From a virus, in the IMG/VR virus record IMGVR_UViG_3300035670_000565, positions 1 to 39,419 of that record: a stretch of 39,419 nucleotides of DNA, one strand, 5' to 3'. Positions 24,956-32,094 of the stretch are shown one piece after another. Positions within the stretch are counted from its first letter, which is position 1, and every line of letters begins with the position of its first letter. The translations under genes were made by a program, and so were the position numbers. The notes beneath the pieces are model-generated. The model saw only the letters and a list, made by a program, of their open reading frames with translations, made no database searches and was not told the origin of the DNA.

Positions 24956-25408
24956 TTGAATAATAATATTGAAACTAAGTTTATAGCAATTGCATTAGTT
25001 GAAGAAACATTTAAAAGAGAAAGAGTTTTACCTTTAGAAAATGAATCTGAAAACAAAATAGATTTTAATATTAACAGTATGAAGATTGAGAATCAGCCAT
25101 CTAGGCATATTTTAGAAATAACTACTAAGTTAGAACTTTTTAATAAGCAGAGTAATTCAAATTTTTATTATCATGAATGTAAGTTTATTGGAGTTTTTGA
25201 CGTAATATTAAATGATTGCAACGATGAATTATATAATTCTATTGTTACACATAATTTACCAGCAATGATGTTTCCTTATATAAGAGAACATATTACCAAC
25301 ATATCATCTAAAGCAGGTATATCGCCTATTATCCTTCCTCCTATGAATATTGTTTCGTTGCTTAATGAACACAATAATAAAGATGATTCTAATGGGCAAA
25401 ACAATTAG
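24956..25408 (+). CDS. SecB-like chaperone
   Basis: A 150-residue protein with a SecB-like C-terminal half: LPAMMFPYIREHITNISSKAG (about 101-121) and SPIILPPMNIVSLL (about 123-136) match the SecB pattern of LFPYxRE..(S/T)..G..P.(L/I)x(L/P)P.N. The N-terminal part is beta-rich, as in SecB. Gram-positive-lineage phages have no need of an export SecB, but SecB-like proteins serve as the chaperone of TAC toxin-antitoxin systems. TTG 24956 has GAGGTG 7 nt before it. The gene follows the repeat protein by 22 nt, so the two form an operon. Confidence 0.7.
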   Translation: MNNNIETKFIAIALVEETFKRERVLPLENESENKIDFNINSMKIENQPSRHILEITTKLELFNKQSNSNFYYHECKFIGVFDVILNDCNDELYNSIVTHNLPAMMFPYIREHITNISSKAGISPIILPPMNIVSLLNEHNNKDDSNGQNN

Positions 25409-25430
25409 TAATAAATGAACTTAATTTTAT

Positions 25431-25476
25431 AACCCCCTGGGCGCAGCTGGGCATAGCTGGGCGCAGAGGGTTTATT
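25431..25476. terminator. Bidirectional terminator between convergent genes
   Basis: AACCCCCTG pairs with CAGAGGGTT (one mismatch) around a loop that contains two direct copies of AGCTGGGC. It ends in TTTATTAG on the + strand, and the minus strand meets AAATTAAG-type sequence. It separates the SecB-like gene from the convergent membrane-protein gene. Confidence 0.55.
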
Positions 25477-25480
25477 AGTT

Positions 25481-26704
25481 TTACAGATAATTTAGTATTA
25501 CAGTTTTTTTAGTGCTCTTATCTGATTTTACGACATTGTGACCCTCAAGCAAAGCCCTGATTTTTCTGGCTGTTTCTGTGCTAATTCCAATTTGACGGGC
25601 AATTAAATTTGAACCGGGTGAAATGTTGCCGATAGCGTTATCGTACATGTATTCAAGATAACGCTTAACGTCGTTTTTATTTAGAGCATCCGGAACACTT
25701 ATTTTAATATCATTTACTTCAAGAGTAGGGGATAGGGTTTCTAAGGTATTTTGCAAAGCATTGACTGAATGTTTATTCGTTAGATGTGATTCCTGAGCAT
25801 ATTTGAATCCAATAGTATTTTCTTTTGATGCTGTAACCGCAGTTGGTATTTGTGGATTTAACCATTTACTTAGACGATCTTTAAATGTAGTTGAATTGCC
25901 TGAAAAGTATCCTTTTTGTTTGCTATCTTTCCACAATATGCAACGGGCAATTTCCAAAAAAATAAAAAAGTAAGTCCAATAGTTTATTTCATCCTCTTTG
26001 GAGATATTGTTTGTAATGGTTGTTGTGTTTGTGCTTAATTTTTTGTCCAAGGATTCTTTTTTGTTATTTAGCTCTTGTAGCGTTTTAATTATATTGTTCG
26101 CTTCGGTTTGCTTTTCTGAAAGACTTTTATTAAGACTTGATGCAATATTAATTAATTCTGACTTTGATTTTTCAAGGCTGTCAATTTCGTTCTGCATGTC
26201 ATTACGCTTTCTTTGTGTTTTCTGTGTAACAGGAATAGTAGTTAGGTTAGCTCTTTTTTCAACAAGCTTGTTGTTTATTTCGTTTAAAGCTGTATTATTA
26301 TTTTGAGCAGTTGAATTATTTAATACAGATAGTCTGTTTTGTAGTGCAGCAATCTGATTATCAATTGTATTACTGTCCGATTGATACTTTTTGAATTCTA
26401 TAGATGAATGTAATTTGATTTGGTTGCTGTCAATTAGTTTGTCCATAATACTGCTTCTGGATGCTACAATAGAGTAGACAAGGAATCCAACCCACATTAA
26501 AACATACCAATAACTTTCATTGTAAAACTTGTAGGAGAAGAGTAGAAGACCGCCCTCGACAGCTGCCGTTAGTAAAATTGCGACTAATGGGTCAAAATGT
26601 CTGATAGTCCATTGGTAGGTGCAAATTATTGATAGAGTTGAGATTAGTAGTAGAAGTAGTAAACACGATGCTTTCATAACTATGGCTTTTGTTTCGTTAG
26701 ACAT
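25481..26704 (-). CDS. Membrane-anchored winged-helix protein with coiled coil
   Basis: A 407-residue protein, not recognised as a known family. It has three N-terminal membrane segments (about residues 11-31, 38-56, 63-82), a long coiled coil (about 100-230; IDSLEKSKSELINIASSLNK and similar), and a further hydrophobic, possibly amphipathic helix INYWTYFFIFLEIARCILW (about 240-260). A flexible region leads to a C-terminal winged-helix (about 345-407) with SNLIARQIGISTETARKIRALLEGHNVV. It could tether DNA to the membrane or regulate from there. AAGGAGGAAA precedes the ATG. It is divergent from the small RHH gene. Confidence 0.6.
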   Translation of the reverse strand: MSNETKAIVMKASCLLLLLLISTLSIICTYQWTIRHFDPLVAILLTAAVEGGLLLFSYKFYNESYWYVLMWVGFLVYSIVASRSSIMDKLIDSNQIKLHSSIEFKKYQSDSNTIDNQIAALQNRLSVLNNSTAQNNNTALNEINNKLVEKRANLTTIPVTQKTQRKRNDMQNEIDSLEKSKSELINIASSLNKSLSEKQTEANNIIKTLQELNNKKESLDKKLSTNTTTITNNISKEDEINYWTYFFIFLEIARCILWKDSKQKGYFSGNSTTFKDRLSKWLNPQIPTAVTASKENTIGFKYAQESHLTNKHSVNALQNTLETLSPTLEVNDIKISVPDALNKNDVKRYLEYMYDNAIGNISPGSNLIARQIGISTETARKIRALLEGHNVVKSDKSTKKTVILNYL

Positions 26705-26734
26705 AAAATTTCCTCCTTAAACATTATATAATAT

Positions 26735-26785
26735 TTATATAATAATTATATCATTATAATGATTAATATTATATAATAATTATAT
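26735..26785. promoter_or_regulatory. AT-rich operator region between divergent genes
   Basis: Two direct copies of TTATATAATAATTATAT at 26735-26751 and 26769-26785, 34 bp apart (about three helical turns), flank a perfect palindrome TCATTATAATGA at 26751-26762. The spacing suits cooperative binding, probably by the RHH protein encoded at 26901. The whole 26705-26900 interval is almost pure A/T and holds no other gene. Confidence 0.55.
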
Positions 26786-26900
26786 ACAAAATATATTATA
26801 AATATTTGGTTAAAATTTTTAAAGGAATTTATATTTTCATGTTAAAATTATATAAAAATAATATATAATATATATAATAAAATAAAAGGAGTTGGGAATA

Positions 26901-27068
26901 ATGGCAGAAAAATCAAAGAAAATTCTTGAAGAGAATGAAAGTGGTAAAACAAACATTCTTTTACCTATTAAAAATGAGCTTTTGGCGAAGGTGGATGAGG
27001 CAGCTAAAAAAGATAATAGATCGCGTGTTAATTTTATTTGCAATTTGCTGGAGAAGGCTGTTGAATGA
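26901..27068 (+). CDS. Small ribbon-helix-helix (Arc/CopG-type) DNA-binding protein
   Basis: A 55-residue protein whose core TNILLPIKNELLAKVDEAA followed by NRSRVNFICNLLEKAVE has the strand-helix-helix layout of the RHH fold. The N-terminal 17 residues are charged and flexible. AAAAGGAG lies before ATG 26901. It faces away from the membrane winged-helix gene, so it probably binds the repeat and palindrome cluster between them and controls both. It is followed by a good terminator. Confidence 0.72.
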   Translation: MAEKSKKILEENESGKTNILLPIKNELLAKVDEAAKKDNRSRVNFICNLLEKAVE

Positions 27069-27126
27069 AATTGATGTTCGGTATATAATTAATCACTAAA
27101 CTTATCTTAACTTATCCAGTTTTAAA

Positions 27127-27160
27127 AAATAAATTCCTTGAAAAAGGGGTTTATTTTTTT
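27127..27160 (+). terminator. Terminator after RHH gene
   Basis: AAATAAATTCCTT pairs with AAGGGGTTTATTT (two G-U pairs), GAAA loop, followed by TTTT and an AT-rich run. It is a canonical intrinsic terminator for the plus-strand RHH gene. Confidence 0.8.
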
Positions 27161-27214
27161 ATAATGTCTAGCATTGTGGAACAGAAGAATTAGCTCCATA
27201 ATGTTAGACATTAT
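27161..27214. other. Candidate attP of the serine integrase
   Basis: Two 20-bp arms, 27161-27180 and 27195-27214, are inverted copies with two differences (ATAATGTCTA at the outer end of each). They flank a 14-bp centre ACAGAAGAATTAGC. The total of 54 bp fits the size of attP sites of large serine integrases, which are imperfect palindromes around a central dinucleotide. It lies 1 bp from the integrase stop codon, a usual attP position. It could instead be only a hairpin, but there is no U-run on the integrase strand. Confidence 0.55.
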
Positions 27215-27215
27215 A

Positions 27216-28772
27216 TTATAATTCCTGCTTAATCCTTGGAAATACTGTAATCTCAAATTCATTACCTTTTTCTCTTTTTGTATTTTTTTGTCTTTTTAGA
27301 TATGTGACCTTTTCAATTACTTGTTTTAGCAGATTGTTTTTTTCTTCAGGAGTAGGGAGAGAGTAATATTTGTTTATTATATCATCTACTATTGGGGCGA
27401 ATTCGTAATTTGCTTTCCGGATTTCTTTAGTTCTTTTTATCTCTAAGTTTAGTTTTTCAACTTGAAATTTTAAAGAGTCTTTCTTTTCAGCCAATGTCTT
27501 TGTTCTTGAAAGAAAAGTATCAATGTCATATATGCCCTGTTCAAGTAGGTCATGAGTTTTTTCTATTTGTTTATCTATAGTTTCAATTTCTTTACTCGAC
27601 TCATTTTTTGACTTCTCAAGTAATTCAATTGAAATTACGTGCTTCGATACTTCTCTTGATTCTACTCTATAAGTTTTCCCTAATTCTTGCAATATATTTA
27701 TTATTGTGTTTTCAACGAGATGTAGGGGAGCACTTACATTAATGCAATGTGTGTATGGACAGATTAATACATCTGCTTGACCTCGTTTTTGATATGGGCG
27801 CCTTACCATTTTGTGATTACATACAGCACATTCAACTAATCCTGATAATGGACTTTTGCAAGTTACTTGTTTTGGATTTGGACGGGCTCTGTTTGAATTT
27901 ATGAATTCATTTGCTAGATTGAATGTTTCTACGTCAACTATTGGTTCATGTTTGCCATCAACAACAATGCAATCTTCTATTTTTGCTCTTGGGCGTGATT
28001 TAACAACTTGACCATCAATCATTGTTTTAACTGTTTTTCTTGCGTTCCAACGTATTTTACCGATATATACCGGATTTCTGATTATATGTTGGATTGTGGA
28101 ATTTACCCAGTAGCCTTTGCGAGACGGAATATTTAGTTCATTTAGTCTTCTTACAATTAAAGAAACCCCTATTCTATTTTCATTAGTGTATAAATCAAAA
28201 ATTAATTTAACTATAGGAGCTTCATCCGGGTGGGGGATAAGCATATTACCTTTTTCTTTTTCTAATGCTTTTATCATGTATCCGTATGGAGCTACATTTC
28301 CAACAAATTTACCTTCCTTAACGCTTGTAACTCTACCCATTTGCAAACGCCGATTGATTGTTTTATATTCACGCCTGCTCATGAAGAGATTAAACTCAAA
28401 ATACTCTTCATCGAATTCATTTGTTGGGTCAAATGTTTTTTGAGGAGTGATAATCTTTGTATTTGAAAATTTGAATGCTTGAGCCATAATTCCCTGATCT
28501 ATGCTGTCACCTCTGGCTAAACGCTCAATTTCAATTACAAGAACTGCATCCCATATTCCCTGTTCAACCTCACTTAATAGCCGTTGCATGACAGGACGAC
28601 TTGCAATAGTTTCCCCAGAGACTATTTCTTTATATATTTCTGTAATTGAAAGTTTTTGTTTCTTTGCAACTTCAAGCAATATTTTTTTGTGCCTTTCAAG
28701 CGTTTCACCTTCGCCCCTGCTTTCCGCTTCGGCATCAGCTCTTGACTTTCTCAGATATATACATGTTTTCAT
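27216..28772 (-). CDS. int: Large serine recombinase (phage integrase)
   Basis: Site-specific recombinase that inserts the phage into the host chromosome, 518 residues. The N-terminal resolvase domain has YLRKS with nucleophile S10, then IEIERLARGD. The recombinase domain has GNVAPYGYMIKAL and NSTIQHIIRNPVYIGKI. The zinc ribbon is SGLVECAVCNHKMVRRPYQKRG..ICPYTHC. A C-terminal coiled coil (about 375-460) follows. AGGAGATTACT precedes the ATG. It points away from the immunity region and towards the candidate attP. Confidence 0.93.
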   Translation of the reverse strand: MKTCIYLRKSRADAEAESRGEGETLERHKKILLEVAKKQKLSITEIYKEIVSGETIASRPVMQRLLSEVEQGIWDAVLVIEIERLARGDSIDQGIMAQAFKFSNTKIITPQKTFDPTNEFDEEYFEFNLFMSRREYKTINRRLQMGRVTSVKEGKFVGNVAPYGYMIKALEKEKGNMLIPHPDEAPIVKLIFDLYTNENRIGVSLIVRRLNELNIPSRKGYWVNSTIQHIIRNPVYIGKIRWNARKTVKTMIDGQVVKSRPRAKIEDCIVVDGKHEPIVDVETFNLANEFINSNRARPNPKQVTCKSPLSGLVECAVCNHKMVRRPYQKRGQADVLICPYTHCINVSAPLHLVENTIINILQELGKTYRVESREVSKHVISIELLEKSKNESSKEIETIDKQIEKTHDLLEQGIYDIDTFLSRTKTLAEKKDSLKFQVEKLNLEIKRTKEIRKANYEFAPIVDDIINKYYSLPTPEEKNNLLKQVIEKVTYLKRQKNTKREKGNEFEITVFPRIKQEL

Positions 28773-28924
28773 AGTAATCTCCTAATATCAACTTTACATG
28801 GATATTATATATGATAAATAAGGGATATGCAAAAAAATAATAAGTAATATTTTATTGTATATATATCTTATATGGTATATGATTATAATAGAAGGGTAAA
28901 ATAATTGTGAACTGAGGCTAACAA

Positions 28925-29269
28925 ATGAAGTGGAATATTAAATTATATGAAAAAGAAAATGGTAAAATCCCAGTTGAAGAGTTTATGAGTGAACTTCCTG
29001 CAAAACATAAAGAAAAAATTGATAGAACAATAAAACTTTTGAAACAATTTGGAACAGAGTTACCCCAACCACATGCAGAACCTATTGACGGGAAACTATG
29101 GGAGCTTAGAACTAAACTTTCGAGTAACATATCTAGAGTATTTTATTTTCTTACAGTAGGAAATACATTTATATTACTGCATGGATTTACAAAAAAGACA
29201 CAGAAAACACCGCCAAATGAAATAGAAAAAGCAAAAGAATATATGAGAGATTATTTGAGGAGGTGCTGA
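28925..29269 (+). CDS. higB: HigB-like toxin (RelE superfamily, Gp49-like)
   Basis: Probable ribosome-dependent mRNA endonuclease of 114 residues. The pattern VEEFMSELPAKHKEKIDRTIKLLKQFG, then GKLWELRTKLSSNISRVFYFLTVGNTFILLHGFTKKTQKTP, is typical of phage-derived Gp49/HigB toxins. The conserved RVFYF strand, the HGF..K basic stretch and the NEIEKAKEYMRDY helix are all present, so it is probably functional. It precedes its antitoxin by 2 nt, the toxin-first order of higBA. Confidence 0.9.
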   Translation: MKWNIKLYEKENGKIPVEEFMSELPAKHKEKIDRTIKLLKQFGTELPQPHAEPIDGKLWELRTKLSSNISRVFYFLTVGNTFILLHGFTKKTQKTPPNEIEKAKEYMRDYLRRC

Positions 29270-29271
29270 AA

Positions 29272-29610
29272 ATGAACAGAGCAATGGCATTAAAGCAAGA
29301 ATATATTGAAAGTAATATTAAAAAACATGAGCCGTCTATTAAGTGGGAAGAAGTTAGAAAACGACTATTTGACAAAGATCCGGAATTTGAATCGGCAGTT
29401 AATGATTTAGAACCCGAATATGAAATTGTAATGCAAATAATAAAAGCTCGAATAGAACAAAACTTGAGTCAGAAAGAACTTGCAGAAAAAGTAGGAACTA
29501 AGCAGGCACATATTAGTCGGCTTGAAAGTGGAGAATATAATCCTTCTTTAAAATTTTTAAAAAAGATTGCAAAAGGGCTTGGGAAAGAATTGCATATAAC
29601 TTTTAGATAG
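29272..29610 (+). CDS. higA: HigA-like antitoxin (XRE HTH)
   Basis: Antitoxin and autorepressor, 112 residues. The C-terminal half is an XRE helix-turn-helix: RIEQNLSQKELAEKVGTKQAHISRLESGEYNPSLKFLKKIAKGLG. The N-terminal half (SIKWEEVRKRLFDKDPEFESAVNDLEPEYE) is typical of HigA partners of Gp49-like toxins. ATG 29272 follows GAGGAGGTG inside the toxin end; a GTG 9 nt upstream overlaps that site and was rejected. Confidence 0.9.
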   Translation: MNRAMALKQEYIESNIKKHEPSIKWEEVRKRLFDKDPEFESAVNDLEPEYEIVMQIIKARIEQNLSQKELAEKVGTKQAHISRLESGEYNPSLKFLKKIAKGLGKELHITFR

Positions 29611-29664
29611 GATAGAATGGAATTAATATGGATAAAATTTAAACTGCTATATGGAGTTGAGCAT

Positions 29665-30090
29665 ATGGAGAACAGAGATAAACGAACTCTTAACTTAGAT
29701 AAAATTAGAAAAAGAAAGTTTAGTATTATGACTTCCGAAAAAGCTTTGGAAGATGTTGTACCTATTAAGTGGAGTGATGATGTTTTAATGAGCAAGAAAA
29801 AAGTTGATAACTTAGAAATAAACAAATTTAATCCGGTAATTAAATTTGATAAAGATACAAACCAATTTGAAATTATACTGAATGAAGTTAGAGTTTATAG
29901 TGTTGGGGCAACAAAACAGGAAGCAATTGAGGTTATGATTGATTTGCTCATTGATTGTACTATTGATTATTTTGAGAATGTAGAGCATTATATGAGAATT
30001 CCTGAGAAATCTAGTCAATTTCCGTTTTATTTGCGAATTAGGCATTGTAAAACATCAGATGAAATGTTAAGGATTTTGAATTTAGTATAG
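29665..30090 (+). CDS. Hypothetical protein downstream of higBA, antitoxin-like domain
   Basis: A 141-residue protein. The C-terminal 75 residues (VRVYSVGATKQEAIEVMIDLLIDCTIDYFENVEHYMRIP, then PFYLRIRHCKTSDEMLRIL) resemble the dimerising C-terminal domain found in some antitoxins of the type often annotated as toxin-antitoxin stability proteins. The N-terminus is basic. The start is uncertain: ATG 29665 has GGAG 8 nt before it, while ATG 29617 would add 16 unusual hydrophobic residues. It may be a third component of the TA operon or a separate gene. Confidence 0.55.
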   Translation: MENRDKRTLNLDKIRKRKFSIMTSEKALEDVVPIKWSDDVLMSKKKVDNLEINKFNPVIKFDKDTNQFEIILNEVRVYSVGATKQEAIEVMIDLLIDCTIDYFENVEHYMRIPEKSSQFPFYLRIRHCKTSDEMLRILNLV

Positions 30091-30134
30091 AATCAAATAT
30101 CTAAAAGAATTTGCTATAACAATTTTTAAATTAA

Positions 30135-30185
30135 ACTTCTGGTTGTTTAAATCGACATGTATAATTTTAAATCACAACCAGAAGT
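30135..30185. terminator. Hairpin between convergent genes
   Basis: ACTTCTGGTTGT and ACAACCAGAAGT form a perfect 12-bp stem around a loop of about 27 nt. It lies between the end of the TA-region gene (+) and the small minus-strand gene at 30210, and probably terminates both. There is no perfect U-run, only AT-rich flanks. Confidence 0.5.
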
Positions 30186-30209
30186 TAATTAAACTTTAAT
30201 TTTACTTAA

Positions 30210-30365
30210 CTAAATTTTTCTTTCAATTTCTTCAATTTTTTTTACAACCGATTTGACTTCATTAACTGTTGTTTCAACCTTGTTTAGACGTTGGTTAATT
30301 TGGTTAAAACCTGTATCAATTTTAGCTGATAATTGTTCAAATAGCTCAAGCATTTTTTCAATCAT
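30210..30365 (-). CDS. Small coiled-coil protein, 51 residues
   Basis: ATG at 30365 follows GAAAGGAAG on the minus strand. The protein MIEKMLELFEQLSAKIDTGF..INQRLNKVETTVNEVKSVV is a continuous heptad-like helix, presumably an oligomerising coiled coil. Such short proteins occur in lysogenic modules and near holins; the role is unknown. It is transcribed together with the 40-residue gene upstream. Confidence 0.55.
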   Translation of the reverse strand: MIEKMLELFEQLSAKIDTGFNQINQRLNKVETTVNEVKSVVKKIEEIERKI

Positions 30366-30468
30366 AGGATCGACTTCCTTTCAATTATTCAGTATTATAT
30401 TGTCTTTTTAATGACTTAATATCATTTTTAAATTTAATTTTTAATAAAATCTGCATCTTCAATAAAAA

Positions 30469-30591
30469 TTACTTAAGATTTTCGCAATAATTAGATTTAT
30501 TTGCTTCTTCCAACATTTCAAGTTGTTTTTTTGAATCTTCATCTGTCATGAAATTATTAATGGCATTTTTAACTTCTGAATCAACTGGCAT
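30469..30591 (-). CDS. Small hypothetical protein, 40 residues
   Basis: ATG at 30591 with an excellent GGAGGTGG site 5 nt upstream. The protein MPVDSEVKNAINNFMTDED..LEMLEEANKSNYCENLK is charged and helical. A good promoter on the same strand (TTGACG at 30644-30639, TATTAT at 30620-30615) supports real expression. No family recognised; the small size and lysogeny-side position suggest a regulator or antitoxin-like peptide. Confidence 0.55.
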   Translation of the reverse strand: MPVDSEVKNAINNFMTDEDSKKQLEMLEEANKSNYCENLK

Positions 30592-30614
30592 TACAACCAC
30601 CTCCAATATCTATA

Positions 30615-30644
30615 ATAATATACTCATTGGTATCTTTTCGTCAA
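30615..30644 (-). promoter_or_regulatory. Promoter for the small minus-strand genes
   Basis: On the minus strand: TTGACG (30644-30639), an 18-nt spacer, TATTAT (30620-30615). It leads into the two tiny genes at 30591-30469 and 30365-30210. Confidence 0.65.
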
Positions 30645-30771
30645 GTTTCTAAAGCTTCTAAATTAAAGGTAAAATTTGAATCATAAAATAATGACAAAAA
30701 TGAGTTACTAATATATAATGCAAAAGGGAAGCCATTCTCGAATTAATCTATAATACATGCGTGGGAGAAAT

Positions 30772-31173
30772 ATGGATATTAATAAGCCACTGAATGAACA
30801 AACTAGCGAAACTCAAATAGTAGGATATTTAAGACAGGATATAATTGATATACTTTGTATCTCTCTTCCATCTATTGAAATATTAATGTATCCTGGTGCT
30901 ATTAAACATATGAAAAAGAGACCTAAAGATTTTGAGAATTATTTTCAAAGAATACCTGAAATTATAAGTGAACCTGATTATATAGGTATTCATCCCAAAG
31001 AACCCAATAGCGTTGAGCTTGTAAAGTATTTTGATAACAATGTTCTCGTTGCTATAAAGTTAGATCCTAGTGGGTATTTATATTTGTCTACGATGTTTGA
31101 ACTTTCACCAAGTAAAGTTCCAAAACGATTAAAAAGTGGTAGACTTATTCCAGCGCCAAAATTATCTACTTGA
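30772..31173 (+). CDS. PBECR-like RNase-fold protein
   Basis: A 133-residue protein that resembles the phage Barnase-EndoU-ColicinE5/RelE-like (PBECR) nuclease domain. The visible pattern is EILMYPGAIKHMKKRPKDFENYFQRIPEIISEPDYIGIHP, with the family's His-x3-R, then VELVKYFDNNVLVAIKLDPSGYLYLSTMFE and the final basic KVPKRLKSGR. Such domains act as toxins or as RNases carried by phages and mobile elements. ATG 30772 is preceded by GGGAG; ATG 30757 is an alternative. No adjacent protein antitoxin is evident, but a structured small RNA follows at once. Confidence 0.65.
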   Translation: MDINKPLNEQTSETQIVGYLRQDIIDILCISLPSIEILMYPGAIKHMKKRPKDFENYFQRIPEIISEPDYIGIHPKEPNSVELVKYFDNNVLVAIKLDPSGYLYLSTMFELSPSKVPKRLKSGRLIPAPKLST

Positions 31174-31198
31174 AAAAAAGTGATTTTAGGTGTATAAT
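31170..31198 (+). promoter_or_regulatory. Near-consensus promoter of a small RNA
   Basis: TTGAAA (31170-31175), a 17-nt spacer, perfect TATAAT (31193-31198). The -35 box overlaps the stop codon of the PBECR gene. Transcription should start near 31205, directly into the structured region, with no protein-coding gene behind it on this strand. Confidence 0.8.
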
Positions 31199-31204
31199 AT
31201 AAAT

Positions 31205-31345
31205 ATAAAGAGAATAATATTGTATGGATTGTTGAGGATCGGAAAGGTTCCCGACACGCTATCCAAAAGATAGTTACCAGGTATGCAGGAAGAGCCACCC
31301 TGCCATCAATCCAAACGTTAAGCCCCCAAGTATTTGGGGGCTTAA
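31205..31345 (+). ncRNA. Free-standing structured small RNA, unassigned
   Basis: A transcript of about 140 nt is predicted from the strong promoter to the GC-rich end hairpin. Structure seen by eye: a 7-bp closing stem TGGATTG (31225-31231) with CAATCCA (31307-31313). Inside it lie TCGG / CCGA (31239-31242 / 31251-31254), CTATC / GATAG (31259-31263 / 31269-31273) and GCAGG / CCTGC (31285-31289 / 31299-31303). The end hairpin (31318-31329 with 31334-31345) has 12 bp. No reading frame of note. I do not recognise an Rfam class. It could be an RNA antitoxin, a regulatory RNA, or a phage decoy. Confidence 0.6.
31318..31345. terminator. GC-rich hairpin between sRNA and convergent gene
   Basis: TTAAGCCCCCAA pairs fully with TTGGGGGCTTAA around a 4-nt loop. 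There is no U-run on either side, so intrinsic termination would be imperfect, but as a stem it would give a stable RNA 3' end for the small RNA and separate it from the convergent gene ending at 31354. Confidence 0.6.
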
Positions 31346-31353
31346 AAGTTAAC

Positions 31354-31896
31354 TTAATTAGTAATTTGAAATTGTTCAATATATTCAACGCTATTCGTTA
31401 GGCATTGAGTATAATAAATAAATCCTTCGAGACTAATATGCGAGTCAATTGTGTTACAATTTTTTAAGTTTGACATTAATACCCTTCCTAATGAAGGTAT
31501 ATTTGATTTTGATATTTCTTCAATATGATACGAATACATGGCAAATCTCATTTTAGTGTACTGTATGAAATCTGATATGTTTTTTTCTTCAAGACCTTTT
31601 ACATTTTTACAAAATTCAATATAAGTAGCAAATATTATTTTACTAATTAATCCATTTTTAATTTTTCTATCAATTAAATCTAAATAAATATAAACGTGAA
31701 AAATTAATATTTCTTGAAACACATATTCTAAATCTTCATTGGACAAACCCAATAAGGCAAGTTTTGCTTCATCTTTTATAAATAAGTCGCTATCTTTCAA
31801 AGCTTTTCTAAATAAAATAATTCCAAAGTCTCCGAGAGTTGTTTTTTTCTTTAAATTGAAAAACAATTTAGTTTTATTGATTAAATAATTTACCAT
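31354..31896 (-). CDS. Hypothetical protein, 180 residues
   Basis: A minus-strand gene in the lysogeny region. It starts at ATG 31896 (MVNYLINKTKLFFNLKKKTTLGDFG); AGAGGT lies before it, so the upstream ATG at 31917 was rejected. The protein is largely helical (LALLGLSNEDLEYVFQEILIFHVYIYLDLIDRKI, LEEKNISDFIQYTKMRF) with no obvious motif or membrane segment. It is oriented like the repressor and probably co-expressed in lysogens, possibly a superinfection-exclusion or accessory protein. No function can be assigned. Confidence 0.55.
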   Translation of the reverse strand: MVNYLINKTKLFFNLKKKTTLGDFGIILFRKALKDSDLFIKDEAKLALLGLSNEDLEYVFQEILIFHVYIYLDLIDRKIKNGLISKIIFATYIEFCKNVKGLEEKNISDFIQYTKMRFAMYSYHIEEISKSNIPSLGRVLMSNLKNCNTIDSHISLEGFIYYTQCLTNSVEYIEQFQITN

Positions 31897-32094
31897 TTTA
31901 AAACCTCTTTTCTGCAAATTTTTTTAATAACATAAAATTTACCATACTAATCAAATCTTTCAATTCTATGTTTTTTACTTAAGTTTAGTTACAATAATTC
32001 ACTTTAATACTTAAGTCAATTAATTTATTTAAGAAATTAACACTTTTATACTTAATGCACAAATTTTATATTAAATTTTTGTTACATATTATAG

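Noticed and set aside
27161-27214. Intrinsic terminator for the integrase gene
   Set aside because: The hairpin is followed on the integrase strand by A residues, not a U-run.
31205-31345. Known riboswitch, ribozyme or tRNA
   Set aside because: I compared by memory with common classes (c-di-GMP, preQ1, hammerhead, twister, tRNA) and the conserved cores are not there; left as an unassigned small RNA.
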